Below, one piece after another: positions 36,117 to 44,020 of a stretch of DNA of 64,000 bases. A program made the position numbers and the translations under genes. The stretch comes from Streptococcus hyointestinalis (lineage in GTDB: Bacteria; Bacillota; Bacilli; Lactobacillales; Streptococcaceae), in contig NZ_JAAKGB010000001.1 in the NCBI RefSeq assembly GCF_011039275.1, positions 372,001 to 436,000 on the forward strand, written 5' to 3'. The stretch's first letter is position 1. Every line of letters starts with the position of its first letter. The notes under the pieces were generated by a model. That model was not told where the DNA came from, did no database searches, and saw nothing but the letters and a program-made list of their open reading frames with translations.

Positions 36117-36283
36117 GTCTCATCATCTCGATTTCAGTTTTGTTGTGGCTAGATATAAAGAAAATACAGTCTGGAAAGATAAAGCTCAGTGTTGAAGATT
36201 GGGTTTCTGTAATAGTTATCTATTTACTTCTGTATTTTATTGCTGGTACTACTCTTTATTTTGAACTATCGAAACTATTTTAA
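36086..36283 (+). CDS. Small two-helix membrane protein of the element
   Basis: 65 residues with two hydrophobic segments (about 4-22 and 42-62). AAGGAG lies 12 bases before the ATG, slightly far. It overlaps the preceding gene by 31 bases and ends 8 bases before the replication gene. Function unknown. Confidence 0.5.
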   Translation: MDIKQVICSIGLIISISVLLWLDIKKIQSGKIKLSVEDWVSVIVIYLLLYFIAGTTLYFELSKLF

Positions 36284-36291
36284 AAAAATTT

Positions 36292-37785
36292 ATGACGACA
36301 AAAAACATCTATTCCTTAATCCTCAAAGATGGGTTAAGACAAACCAAATTTAAGAACAGTCACCTAAAACTAATCTCTTCGGCTGAAGAAAGGAAACGTG
36401 GTGCTATATTTGCCTATCGTTCTAAGGCTAATATGGTAAAGGCACGTGGAGTTGTTCTGACATCGATGGAAGCTATTTTTGAGAACCAGAACAACTTTAC
36501 CCACTGGACACCAAACGTCTATCGCTACGGCTCTTATAGTGATGATAAACGCACAATTACACGTGGACACGCTGAAGAGAATCTCAGACAGATTAACACT
36601 TTCTACATTGATTTTGATATTACGTCTTCCGCTGAAGAGATGACCTCTGGAGATATTTTAACAGCTGCGATTGACCTGGGCTTTATGCCGACTTTAATTT
36701 TGAAGTCTGATAAGGGCTATCAAGCTTACTTTGTTCTGTCAGAACCTGCCTATGTCACAGCTCATTCTAATTTTAAAGTGATTAAAGTCGCAAAAGCCAT
36801 TTCTCAAAATTTGAGACAGTATTTTGCCCAAACCTTGCCAGTTGATCTCACGTGTAACCATTTTGGGATTGCACGTATGCCACGAACAGACAATGTAGAG
36901 TTCTTTCATAAAGACTATACGTATTCTTTTCAAGAGTGGTTAGATTGGTCAATGAAGCAGTCTGACTTGCCATTCCCGAGTAAGCAACCAAATTTAACAG
37001 TTATTTCAGGGACAAAAGGGGTAAAACAGATTGACGAGCCCTGGTATGGTTTGCTGATGAAGAGGGCGAGTATCAAGGGGGCTAAAGCTCTAATGGGGAG
37101 AAACAATGTTCTATTTACCCTTGCTTTAGCCAACTTTTCATCTGGTGTCTCTCAGGGCGATTGTGAGGTCATTTTAAATGAGTTCAATCTACAACTAGAC
37201 GAACCAGTCTCTACAGGTGAACTCTTAAAGCTAATTGCTAGTGCCTACTCAGGTAAATATGAGGCGGCTAGCCGTGATTATATCACACTACTGTGCAAAG
37301 CTTGGGTCAATAAAGACCTCAAAAGTTCAGAACTTTTTATTAAACAGGGGTGGTACAAATTTAAAAAGAAACGTGCTGATCGAGTATATAGCCACTATAC
37401 TGAATGGGAAACGGACATTATGGGCTATATCACGGATCAAACAGATACTGACAAGGTTGTTCTAAAAGTCACTCAAAAAGATCTGCAGAAAGCTCTTGGT
37501 ATTGCTAGCTCTAGTCTTAAGATTGTCTTACGTCGATTGGCAGACCATAATAAAATCTTCCTCCAGGTGAAGAAAGGACGGGGAGGAGGTTTAATCCTCG
37601 CTTCTGTTAAAACGGTTCTTCTGTCTATCATGCAAAAGACACAAGAAACTAAAACGGCTTATTTTGCGTCTCTCGCAAGTTTTCTAGAGATACCAGGACA
37701 AATAATCAAACAAACTATTATTAAAGCTCAGGAGGGTTTAAAACATGCCATACAAGGACAATTATTTGAGGAAGATGTGGGATAA
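36292..37785 (+). CDS. Replication protein with Prim-Pol and primase C-terminal-like domains
   Basis: 497 residues. The archaeo-eukaryotic primase pattern is visible: FYIDFDI (Asp107, Asp109), then LKSDKGYQAYFVLS, then the CNHFGIARMPR segment as the third motif. A helical middle domain (GRNNVLFTLALANFSSGVSQGDCEVILNEFN) resembles PriCT_1, and the C-terminus holds winged-helix-like segments (TQKDLQKALGIASSSLKIVLRRLADH). Such proteins initiate plasmid-type replication, and TnGBS elements are known to replicate. There is no obvious Shine-Dalgarno sequence; translation may be coupled to the upstream gene. Confidence 0.75.
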   Translation: MTTKNIYSLILKDGLRQTKFKNSHLKLISSAEERKRGAIFAYRSKANMVKARGVVLTSMEAIFENQNNFTHWTPNVYRYGSYSDDKRTITRGHAEENLRQINTFYIDFDITSSAEEMTSGDILTAAIDLGFMPTLILKSDKGYQAYFVLSEPAYVTAHSNFKVIKVAKAISQNLRQYFAQTLPVDLTCNHFGIARMPRTDNVEFFHKDYTYSFQEWLDWSMKQSDLPFPSKQPNLTVISGTKGVKQIDEPWYGLLMKRASIKGAKALMGRNNVLFTLALANFSSGVSQGDCEVILNEFNLQLDEPVSTGELLKLIASAYSGKYEAASRDYITLLCKAWVNKDLKSSELFIKQGWYKFKKKRADRVYSHYTEWETDIMGYITDQTDTDKVVLKVTQKDLQKALGIASSSLKIVLRRLADHNKIFLQVKKGRGGGLILASVKTVLLSIMQKTQETKTAYFASLASFLEIPGQIIKQTIIKAQEGLKHAIQGQLFEEDVG

Positions 37786-37851
37786 AAGTAAGAAAAAATA
37801 AAATAGCCAGACTGCCATTACATTATATCTATGATACTGAAGGGGGAAATA

Positions 37852-38409
37852 ATGGACAGAAAAAATAAAGCATGGTCAACTGAGGAATTAGATTATCTTA
37901 GGACATTTTCAGAATTTCCTGATGGGGATAACTGTATTATGGTTGCTCAATATCTAAATAGGACTCCTGGCGCTATTAGAACACAAGTTCATAAACTAAG
38001 GCAAGAAGGAGTTCACACCAAATTACTGGATAAATGGACAGATTGGGAAATCAATGCCTTGAAAAATATGAATGGGAAAATAACTGTCAAAGAACAAGCA
38101 GAATTATTAGGGCGTTCTTATAGTTCAGTCTCACACAAAAGAGGGGAATTGGGATTAAGGACAGTCCGAAAAACAACACCAGCCAGTAAAGGAAAAGAGA
38201 TACGAAAGATGGCTCATCAGGGTCTGTTTCGGAGAGAGATTGCAGACAAATTAGGACTAAGCTACTCTTCACTTTGTAAATATATCAGACGTGAAAATAT
38301 TTGTTGTGTAGATGATGAAGAGGGGCGCTTGGAAGGTTTTAGGAAACGTATTAAATTCCATAATCAAGAAATGGCTTGGGCATTTCACAGGGAGAAACAA
38401 CATGGCTAG
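37852..38409 (+). CDS. Multi-HTH (SANT/Myb-like) DNA-binding protein
   Basis: About 185 residues. Two tandem SANT/Myb-like repeats (WSTEELDYLRTFSE...NRTPGAIRTQVHKL and WTDWEINALKNM...GRSYSSVSHKRGELGL) are followed by a third helix-turn-helix (RREIADKLGLSYSSLCKYIRRE). This organisation suggests an element regulator or replication-control protein. ATG 37852 follows AAGGGGG. It overlaps the next gene by 8 bases. Confidence 0.7.
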   Translation: MDRKNKAWSTEELDYLRTFSEFPDGDNCIMVAQYLNRTPGAIRTQVHKLRQEGVHTKLLDKWTDWEINALKNMNGKITVKEQAELLGRSYSSVSHKRGELGLRTVRKTTPASKGKEIRKMAHQGLFRREIADKLGLSYSSLCKYIRRENICCVDDEEGRLEGFRKRIKFHNQEMAWAFHREKQHG

Positions 38410-38617
38410 ATGGGTAATTTTTAATTTTTATGATGGAGAGTTTATCCGCCAAAATGATGCGATAATCGTATTTGAAACAAAGGGCTTGGCTAGGCAATTT
38501 TTAGAGCGTTACCGAAAGCCTAAACCACTTCAAATAACAAAAGATGTTACTGTTAATTACAGCTACTATGACGCACCATTTCGCTTTGTAAAGGAGGAAG
38601 ATTATGAAGCACTATAA
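38402..38617 (+). CDS. Small element protein, hypothetical
   Basis: 71 residues starting at ATG 38402 (MARWVIFNFYDGEF) with GGGAGAAACAAC upstream. Aromatic and basic, probably a small alpha/beta protein. It overlaps its neighbours on both sides (8 and 14 bases), typical of a tightly packed operon. No family recognised. Confidence 0.55.
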   Translation: MARWVIFNFYDGEFIRQNDAIIVFETKGLARQFLERYRKPKPLQITKDVTVNYSYYDAPFRFVKEEDYEAL

Positions 38618-38990
38618 AATCATTCGAGGTTATTATTTAACAGGACTAGGACAAGAGGAACTGGTCTATCATTTCAAACTATCAGAAGACCAAGTAGAAT
38701 TTAAAACGATTCAGGTTGGAGATATTGCAGTGACCTTTTATCAAAACCAGGAGGCTATTACTTACCTGCCTGCTTTGATACGAGTTGATGGGATTGTCAC
38801 ATCTGAAAGAGCAGTTGAAGAGTATTTATTGGCAGAACAAAAAGACGGTTTTCCTATGTTACCGATTTTTGAAATCTACCAACATTTTGACCCACTCTTG
38901 TTTAAAAATGTGATGGAAAGCTGTCAAGACATGCACGAGGAAATCAAAGTTTTGGCCAGACAAAAACGTCAAAAAGGAGAGAATCAATGA
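38604..38990 (+). CDS. Element protein, hypothetical
   Basis: 128 residues, AAAGGAGGAAGATT ribosome site before the ATG. Mixed alpha/beta with a charged C-terminal helix (HEEIKVLARQKRQKG). It overlaps the next gene by 4 bases (ATGA). No family recognised. Confidence 0.55.
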   Translation: MKHYKIIRGYYLTGLGQEELVYHFKLSEDQVEFKTIQVGDIAVTFYQNQEAITYLPALIRVDGIVTSERAVEEYLLAEQKDGFPMLPIFEIYQHFDPLLFKNVMESCQDMHEEIKVLARQKRQKGENQ

Positions 38991-39229
38991 CACTTATTTT
39001 TAGAATTTGGGAAGCCCTTTTACATGGTTTTATCGTAGCCATTTTACTCATGTTAGCTTTCTATCCAGTCTGCTTTTTAGAGATAAGAGTAGGCTCAAAA
39101 ACAGATAAAAAAATCACCCTTCCTTCTTCTGTTGCTCTAGCTTGTTTTTGTATGATGGTTGTACCGAAACGGCTAAACATTCTTTCCAAAAAAGAGAGAA
39201 AACAGACCAAAAAGAAGGAGAAAAACTAG
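38987..39229 (+). CDS. Small membrane protein of the element
   Basis: 80 residues, two hydrophobic segments (about 8-30 and 46-58) and a very basic tail (KERKQTKKKEKN). ATGA overlap with the preceding gene. Last gene of the left operon; the origin-like region follows. Confidence 0.55.
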   Translation: MTLIFRIWEALLHGFIVAILLMLAFYPVCFLEIRVGSKTDKKITLPSSVALACFCMMVVPKRLNILSKKERKQTKKKEKN

Positions 39230-39460
39230 TGTGTTTAGGTGTGTTATTCCTAAATATCATGAGTGTGTGGCAGTGTGTTTTTGAAGAGAGGTGGTAAAAA
39301 CTAGTGTGTGTTTTAGGTAGGCGTAGCCGAGAAAATTGGGGACAGCGGAAACGTTGATACTATCAACTTACCACGACATGTGGTAACAGTTTCCCTTATG
39401 CTCTTTTCTGGAGTTTAGGGGAATAATAAGGTAGTCAAATTACCTAGTCAAAAAAATGGT
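39222..39460. other. Origin-like non-coding region (candidate oriV/oriT)
   Basis: Four copies of AGTGTGT (39229, 39262, 39272 and 39303) include a 14-base direct repeat AAAAACTAGTGTGT (39222-39235 and 39296-39309). They are followed by a nested fold: GGAAAC (39347-39352) pairs with GTTTCC (39389-39394) and encloses two hairpins, GTTGATACTATCAAC (39353-39367) and TTACCAC / GTGGTAA (39368-39386), giving a three-way junction. Further hairpins (AGGTA / TACCT) lie at about 39429-39445. It sits directly upstream of the DNA-binding genes. Confidence 0.5.
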
Positions 39461-39516
39461 TAATTTACCTCCCTATTTTTTACCTCTCAAAAATTGACGA
39501 GAAAGTGAGGTCGTAT

Positions 39517-39954
39517 ATGGACGATTGGAAAACCATGTTAGAGGTCGCTAAAGAGTTGAATATTACAAAAAGTTTAGTCAGGTATCATCGACAAAAACTG
39601 ACAAACAGCGATGTTAAAATGAAAAACGGTGTGACCTATATTTCACCCCAAGGGATTGTCAAAATCAAAAGCTTTTTACGGTCATCAGACTACAGTGATG
39701 ACTTTGAAACGATTGTTAAAAATCAACTCAACTTGATTCAAGATTTGCTGGTCACTTCCAAAAATTTACCTGAAAAAAATACCAAAGAAACGATTGAGTC
39801 TTTTCGAGAATTTCTAATCCGTACGCCAGATAGTTTGGTAGTCTTGCAAGAACTGGAAAGACAGTCACATGGGACAATAGATAGTGAATTTTATTTTTCA
39901 CTCATAGATTATCTTGAGAGAAAAAATGGAACTATTGATAACTTTTTTAGCTGA
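39517..39954 (+). CDS. Helix-turn-helix protein of the element
   Basis: 145 residues. The N-terminus WKTMLEVAKELNITKSLVRYHRQKL is a clear helix-turn-helix of MerR/plasmid regulator type, followed by a helical C-terminus. ATG 39517 is preferred to an in-frame GTG at 39505, since GTGAGG forms the ribosome site. Its position right after the origin-like region suggests copy control, partition or transcription control. Confidence 0.65.
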   Translation: MDDWKTMLEVAKELNITKSLVRYHRQKLTNSDVKMKNGVTYISPQGIVKIKSFLRSSDYSDDFETIVKNQLNLIQDLLVTSKNLPEKNTKETIESFREFLIRTPDSLVVLQELERQSHGTIDSEFYFSLIDYLERKNGTIDNFFS

Positions 39955-39971
39955 ATAGAAATGGAGAAAAT

Positions 39972-40307
39972 ATGGTAGTAGACAAACGAACAGAGTTAAA
40001 AATTAGAGGATTAACCCCTCTTGAAATTGATTATCTGAAGGCTGAAGCTAAAAGAGTAAAAGCAAAATCACTAAATGAATTTTTAGTCCAGGTCTTGCGT
40101 GAAAAAATTGAACTAGGAAAATTTAATAGGGTGGAAGCCAACTACTTGGCTCATCTGGAAAATATGAAATTGACATCTGACCATGTCCTATTTTTAACCC
40201 AAAAACAGACAGATCTATTGGCTGAGAATGAAGAAAAAATGGCCCGCTATGCGGACCACATTTCACGCTGGTTAGAATACGAAGGGGAGGTAGAAAGCAG
40301 TGACTAA
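39972..40307 (+). CDS. Ribbon-helix-helix DNA-binding protein 1
   Basis: 111 residues. The N-terminus RTELKIRGLTPLEIDYLKAEAKRVKAKSLNEFLVQVLREKI fits a ribbon-helix-helix fold, and the remainder is a long helix. RHH proteins beside an origin often act as relaxosome accessory (MobC/TraJ-like) or partition proteins. It overlaps the second RHH gene by 8 bases; the two are probably diverged partners. Confidence 0.7.
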   Translation: MVVDKRTELKIRGLTPLEIDYLKAEAKRVKAKSLNEFLVQVLREKIELGKFNRVEANYLAHLENMKLTSDHVLFLTQKQTDLLAENEEKMARYADHISRWLEYEGEVESSD

Positions 40308-40608
40308 AGATTTTATTATTCGTGGTGTTCCAGATAGCTTATTTGTGCAATTACACATGATGGCTAAGGAACAGGGGTATCGCTCGTTTAATGCTTTTAT
40401 GGTGGCACAGATGGAGCGTATTGTAAAAGCTGGAGGGTTAGACTTATATGATAATCACTTTGCGGAGACTTTGGCTGACATTAAAGAACAACAAGCGCAA
40501 ATTTTGGAATTACTGCTCAAAAATGAAATCAAGCTACAGTATGCCAATGTCAAGCAAGATACGGTAGAAGAGCTCACCACAATGTGGCTTAATCGCTTTA
40601 TGAAGTAG
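40300..40608 (+). CDS. Ribbon-helix-helix DNA-binding protein 2
   Basis: 102 residues from GTG 40300 with AAGGGGAGG upstream. The N-terminal KDFIIRGVPDSLFVQLHMMAKEQGYRSFNAFMVAQMERIV is a ribbon-helix-helix pattern parallel to that of the preceding gene; the C-terminal part is helical. It is a possible relaxosome or partition component, but no relaxase gene follows. Confidence 0.7.
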   Translation: MTKDFIIRGVPDSLFVQLHMMAKEQGYRSFNAFMVAQMERIVKAGGLDLYDNHFAETLADIKEQQAQILELLLKNEIKLQYANVKQDTVEELTTMWLNRFMK

Positions 40609-40627
40609 TGATTTTCGGCTGGAAATT

Positions 40628-40636
40628 TGGTATAAT
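40628..40636 (+). promoter_or_regulatory. Extended -10 promoter before the coiled-coil gene
   Basis: TGGTATAAT, 25 bases before the ATG at 40662, just after the second RHH gene. It would start a separate transcript for the right half of the element. Confidence 0.6.
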
Positions 40637-40661
40637 AGAACAAATATATGGAGGGAAGTCA

Positions 40662-41066
40662 ATGACTCAAAAACAAGAACTCGTTGCTGAAATAGAGGAG
40701 TTAACAACCAAACGAAATCGTTTGTTAGCCCAGATAAAAGAGGCTGAACAGTGGGAATCAGTTGCCTGGGATAGTTTTCATGCTCTCGCAGACCATGTTA
40801 ATGCCATGGAGAAAAAGCGAAAGATTGCACAAAATTATTGGGACAGTTCCCAAAGTGAGATTACTCATCAATTTGGCTTTGTGGCAAATCAAGCCAATAA
40901 AGTGAAAAAAGTCCTAGCAAAAAAACGCTTTGATCTTTTGGAGCATGAGATTGAAACACTTATGGAGGAGGTTCGAGAATTAGCAGATGTTCTTGGTATA
41001 GAGTTTGACGAACTCCCTCTACACTTTCCTTTCTTTGCCCTACCAGCAGAGACACTTGAAAAATAA
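40662..41066 (+). CDS. Coiled-coil element protein
   Basis: 134 residues, almost entirely helical with heptad-like Leu/Ile/Ala spacing (KQELVAEIEELTTKRNRLLAQIKEAEQ and RFDLLEHEIETLMEEVRELADVLG). ATG 40662 follows GGAGGGAAGTC. Possible structural partner of the conjugation or replication machinery; no family recognised. Confidence 0.6.
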   Translation: MTQKQELVAEIEELTTKRNRLLAQIKEAEQWESVAWDSFHALADHVNAMEKKRKIAQNYWDSSQSEITHQFGFVANQANKVKKVLAKKRFDLLEHEIETLMEEVRELADVLGIEFDELPLHFPFFALPAETLEK

Positions 41067-41077
41067 GGAGATTACCT

Positions 41078-41599
41078 ATGATGAAAAGAAAAATGATATT
41101 TATTTTAGGGCTTCTGGGGCTCTGTGTGGCTGTTTTAACAGCTTGTTCGAGTCAACCGTCCAAGAATGCGGACGGCACGCCTAGCACGCTGAAAAACCGT
41201 TATTTGGGGTATTATCGTTCTGATACAGATAACGCCTATTATTTCCAAGAAAGTACCAACGAATTTGATTTTAATGTGAAAAAAAGCACGATTTCAGATG
41301 GTTCTGGTGATGATTACTACTCCAAAAAATACATTGTAGTCGAAGAAGATGAGCTAAATTCTAAACTTCAAGGGCAAGCACAAAAATATAAAGCCCAAGT
41401 CACAGATAAGGATACCGTATTTTATCTTGTTTTAAAAGATAATGACGTTAATATGGACGGGAAAGTAACAAAATCTGAACAACAGGCTGTTTATCAGGTT
41501 GTTTTAAGTAACGGTGGAAAAGACATCAAAATTATTGCTTTAGGTTCTATCTATGGCTATGGTGATGATTTTGTCTTCACTGGTACAGCTAAAGAATAA
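41078..41599 (+). CDS. Surface lipoprotein of the element
   Basis: 173 residues with a lipoprotein signal peptide: basic MMKRK, hydrophobic core, and lipobox LTAC (cleavage before the Cys of ACSSQ). The mature part holds a DxDxxGxVTxSE segment (NDVNMDGKVTKSEQQ), which resembles an EF-hand-like calcium loop. It would be exposed outside the membrane. AAGGAG lies before the ATG. A possible role is surface exclusion or mating-channel support (inference). Confidence 0.7.
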   Translation: MMKRKMIFILGLLGLCVAVLTACSSQPSKNADGTPSTLKNRYLGYYRSDTDNAYYFQESTNEFDFNVKKSTISDGSGDDYYSKKYIVVEEDELNSKLQGQAQKYKAQVTDKDTVFYLVLKDNDVNMDGKVTKSEQQAVYQVVLSNGGKDIKIIALGSIYGYGDDFVFTGTAKE

Positions 41600-41606
41600 G
41601 CAGTTT

Positions 41607-41630
41607 AGGAGCTAATACAAGCTCCTTTTT
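41607..41630 (+). terminator. Terminator after the lipoprotein gene
   Basis: Stem AGGAGCT / AGCTCCT with a six-base loop and a T-run. Confidence 0.75.
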
Positions 41631-41714
41631 GTTTTTTCCTGTGATTTGTCCCCTTACTGCAAGAATTGTCATTATCTCTTATGGTAGAAATAACAATACT
41701 ATAAGGAGTAGATA

Positions 41715-43850
41715 ATGAAATACGATACGTTTTCAGACTTAATGTCAAATTTCAAGGATTTACATAGAGAAATTCCAGCAACAGACCCAAGGTCTGCACC
41801 CTTGGTTGAATTTTACAAGTATTGGAGTAACTATTTAGAGCCTACACCAGCCTACCTTGCTTTCATGTCTAACATTTGGGGAACACTTGCTAAGGGACTA
41901 TATTTTATCACAGCTAGCCTAGAACATGTTTTTAATAACATGTTCAAGCTCTTTGGACTCTTTGGTTACCTAGGCAATCAAGATACAATTATTGGGCAGT
42001 TCTTTTATTGGTTTCAGCTGATAGGGGTAACCCTCTTCACCTTAATTCTAGTTGTAAGTGCAATTACTGGTGTTTTTACAAAACCTGTCAAATACAAGGG
42101 AGTTATTACCAACTTCTTACTAGTGACCTTTGTCACGTCCGTTTTTCCGATGGCACTGACAGCTATTTCCACCTCCATCGCTCAAGATGCCCAAAATATC
42201 CAAACAGTGAAGAGCGCAACAGAAGATGATTCTTCTTACTTCTCCTCCTTGGCGGTTCAACCCATGAAAAATAATGTGGTAGATCTTAAGGTACTGATTG
42301 ATAAAGACTTTTCAACGGAACTTTTCCCATTGGATGACCAAGGCTTTATTAAACCACCTAAAGAAGGCTCAACTCCTGTCAATAACATCACAGATAGTCC
42401 TGATAAACGAGATACTTCTGATTTTGCCTCTCGCATTGATTTCAGTGCTACCTTTGGAGCGACAGACTCTGAGCTTCTTGATGCTTTAGAGAAGAAACAA
42501 AAGGGACTAAAAGGATTGTTCCTACATCAATTAAATGCCACACAAGACGGTATTCTAGCGATGAACGAACATAAATTTATAGGACAATTGAACTCTTTTG
42601 AACCTGTCTATAAGCGTTATAAGGTCAACTGGATAGGGATGTTCGCCCAGTACATCATCTTGATTGTTCTTTTGGCAAGTATGGCTATTAAATTGGTTAA
42701 ATCTATCTTTGATATTGTTATACAAGCCTTAATTTCCCCTCTTGTAGGTTATACCTCTCTGTCATCATCTAAGAAGTATAAAGAGCTGTTACGAACAGCT
42801 GGAGGAGCTCTGGCGGGTATTTTCTTTGAAGTGGTGATTGTGCGAGTGACCATGGAAATTTTAAGGGACTTACCGACGCTTGCTGTTTCAGCGGTTACAA
42901 AATTATCTGGAGGCTTCTTTGACGGTCTCAATAGTTGGGAACAGATGATTGCGGCTTGCGTGGTCTATATCGGTGTTTTCTTAGCAGCCATGCAAGGGGT
43001 GACCATGATTGAGCGTTGGCTTGGTGTCTCAACGGGTCATAGTGATACTGCTCAACAATTGATTGGAGCGATGATGGCAGGACAAGCCTTTGCGACTGGC
43101 GCAGGTGCTGTTGGAAATGGTGCAATGGCTATGGGCAGTTTAGGATTAAATGTAGCTAAGAAAACGCCTGGGGTGGTTGCTTCAGGAAGTAAAATCCTCG
43201 GCAATAGCCTAGCTACAACTGGCGGTGGTATTCGAGGTACTTTTAACTCTGTGAAAGACCAAGGTTTAGCCAATACAGCTAAAGGAGGACTAAGCAATAT
43301 GTATAGTGCAGCCGATCTCGCAGCACGAGAAGCCGTCGGTAAAGTCAAAGACTTTGCAGGTGGAGTGAGTGACCACCTTAGCCAAAAAGAACAAGCTGGT
43401 CACGATGCCGTGTATCGTGGTTTGAAGGACAATAGTTTTAAAGACCAACCACAACCTGTTTCTCCTTATGACCCTGATGCGAACTTTGCCCCTTCAGGTT
43501 CATCTAGCATTGACCCTATGTTCTCAGATGATGCTGGACCAAGTGGTGGAGGTATTACAGACCCAACGATAGCACCAACTGATTCCTCTGGAGAAGATTT
43601 TGGCGGTATCAGTGAACCAACACCAGTTTCTCCACAAGAAGCAGCAACGCAACCAAAAGCACAAGCTCCTCTTCCAAATGTTGCCTCTAGTGCTCCTAAA
43701 AAGCCAAAAGTAAGTTCTTCACCAAAGCATCATTTTCAACAATCCATGCATCAAATGAACCAGATGAACCAACAAATGAAACAAGCTAGTCAACGGATGC
43801 AGGGACAATCTCATATTAAAGGGGCTGAAATTGAGGAGGACGATAGCTAG
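41715..43850 (+). CDS. VirB6/TrsL-like conjugation channel membrane protein
   Basis: 711 residues. A hydrophobic N-terminal half contains about six to seven membrane helices (from ~55 to ~440, with a long extracellular loop around 165-305), and a soluble Gly/Pro/Ser/Gln-rich C-terminal tail follows. This topology and size match VirB6/TrbL-like subunits of Gram-positive type IV secretion systems. In full-size elements it is flanked by VirB4 and VirD4 homologues, which are missing here, so on its own it cannot form a transfer apparatus. AAGGAG precedes the ATG. Confidence 0.72.
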   Translation: MKYDTFSDLMSNFKDLHREIPATDPRSAPLVEFYKYWSNYLEPTPAYLAFMSNIWGTLAKGLYFITASLEHVFNNMFKLFGLFGYLGNQDTIIGQFFYWFQLIGVTLFTLILVVSAITGVFTKPVKYKGVITNFLLVTFVTSVFPMALTAISTSIAQDAQNIQTVKSATEDDSSYFSSLAVQPMKNNVVDLKVLIDKDFSTELFPLDDQGFIKPPKEGSTPVNNITDSPDKRDTSDFASRIDFSATFGATDSELLDALEKKQKGLKGLFLHQLNATQDGILAMNEHKFIGQLNSFEPVYKRYKVNWIGMFAQYIILIVLLASMAIKLVKSIFDIVIQALISPLVGYTSLSSSKKYKELLRTAGGALAGIFFEVVIVRVTMEILRDLPTLAVSAVTKLSGGFFDGLNSWEQMIAACVVYIGVFLAAMQGVTMIERWLGVSTGHSDTAQQLIGAMMAGQAFATGAGAVGNGAMAMGSLGLNVAKKTPGVVASGSKILGNSLATTGGGIRGTFNSVKDQGLANTAKGGLSNMYSAADLAAREAVGKVKDFAGGVSDHLSQKEQAGHDAVYRGLKDNSFKDQPQPVSPYDPDANFAPSGSSSIDPMFSDDAGPSGGGITDPTIAPTDSSGEDFGGISEPTPVSPQEAATQPKAQAPLPNVASSAPKKPKVSSSPKHHFQQSMHQMNQMNQQMKQASQRMQGQSHIKGAEIEEDDS

Positions 43851-43913
43851 TGTTGACGTTTTTTCTCAAAAAAGGTAAAGTGTTAACATTGTATCAGTGA
43901 GTTGATATGCATT

Positions 43914-43943
43914 AAGCTCTTGGCATTAGCCAGGAGCTTTTTT
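43914..43943 (+). terminator. Terminator between the VirB6-like gene and the transposase
   Basis: Eleven-base stem AAGCTCTTGGC / GCCAGGAGCTT (one G-U pair) with loop ATTA and six T. Confidence 0.85.
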
Positions 43944-44020
43944 ACGTAGAATTAAAATAAATTTGCCTACTCCTCTACCTGCTTTGTACAATAGCTTTAT
44001 TGCTTTTGGAGGTGGCGGGT

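Noticed and set aside
39222..39309. CRISPR array from the AGTGTGT repeats
   Set aside because: The repeats are short and irregularly spaced, with no repeat-spacer periodicity and no cas genes.
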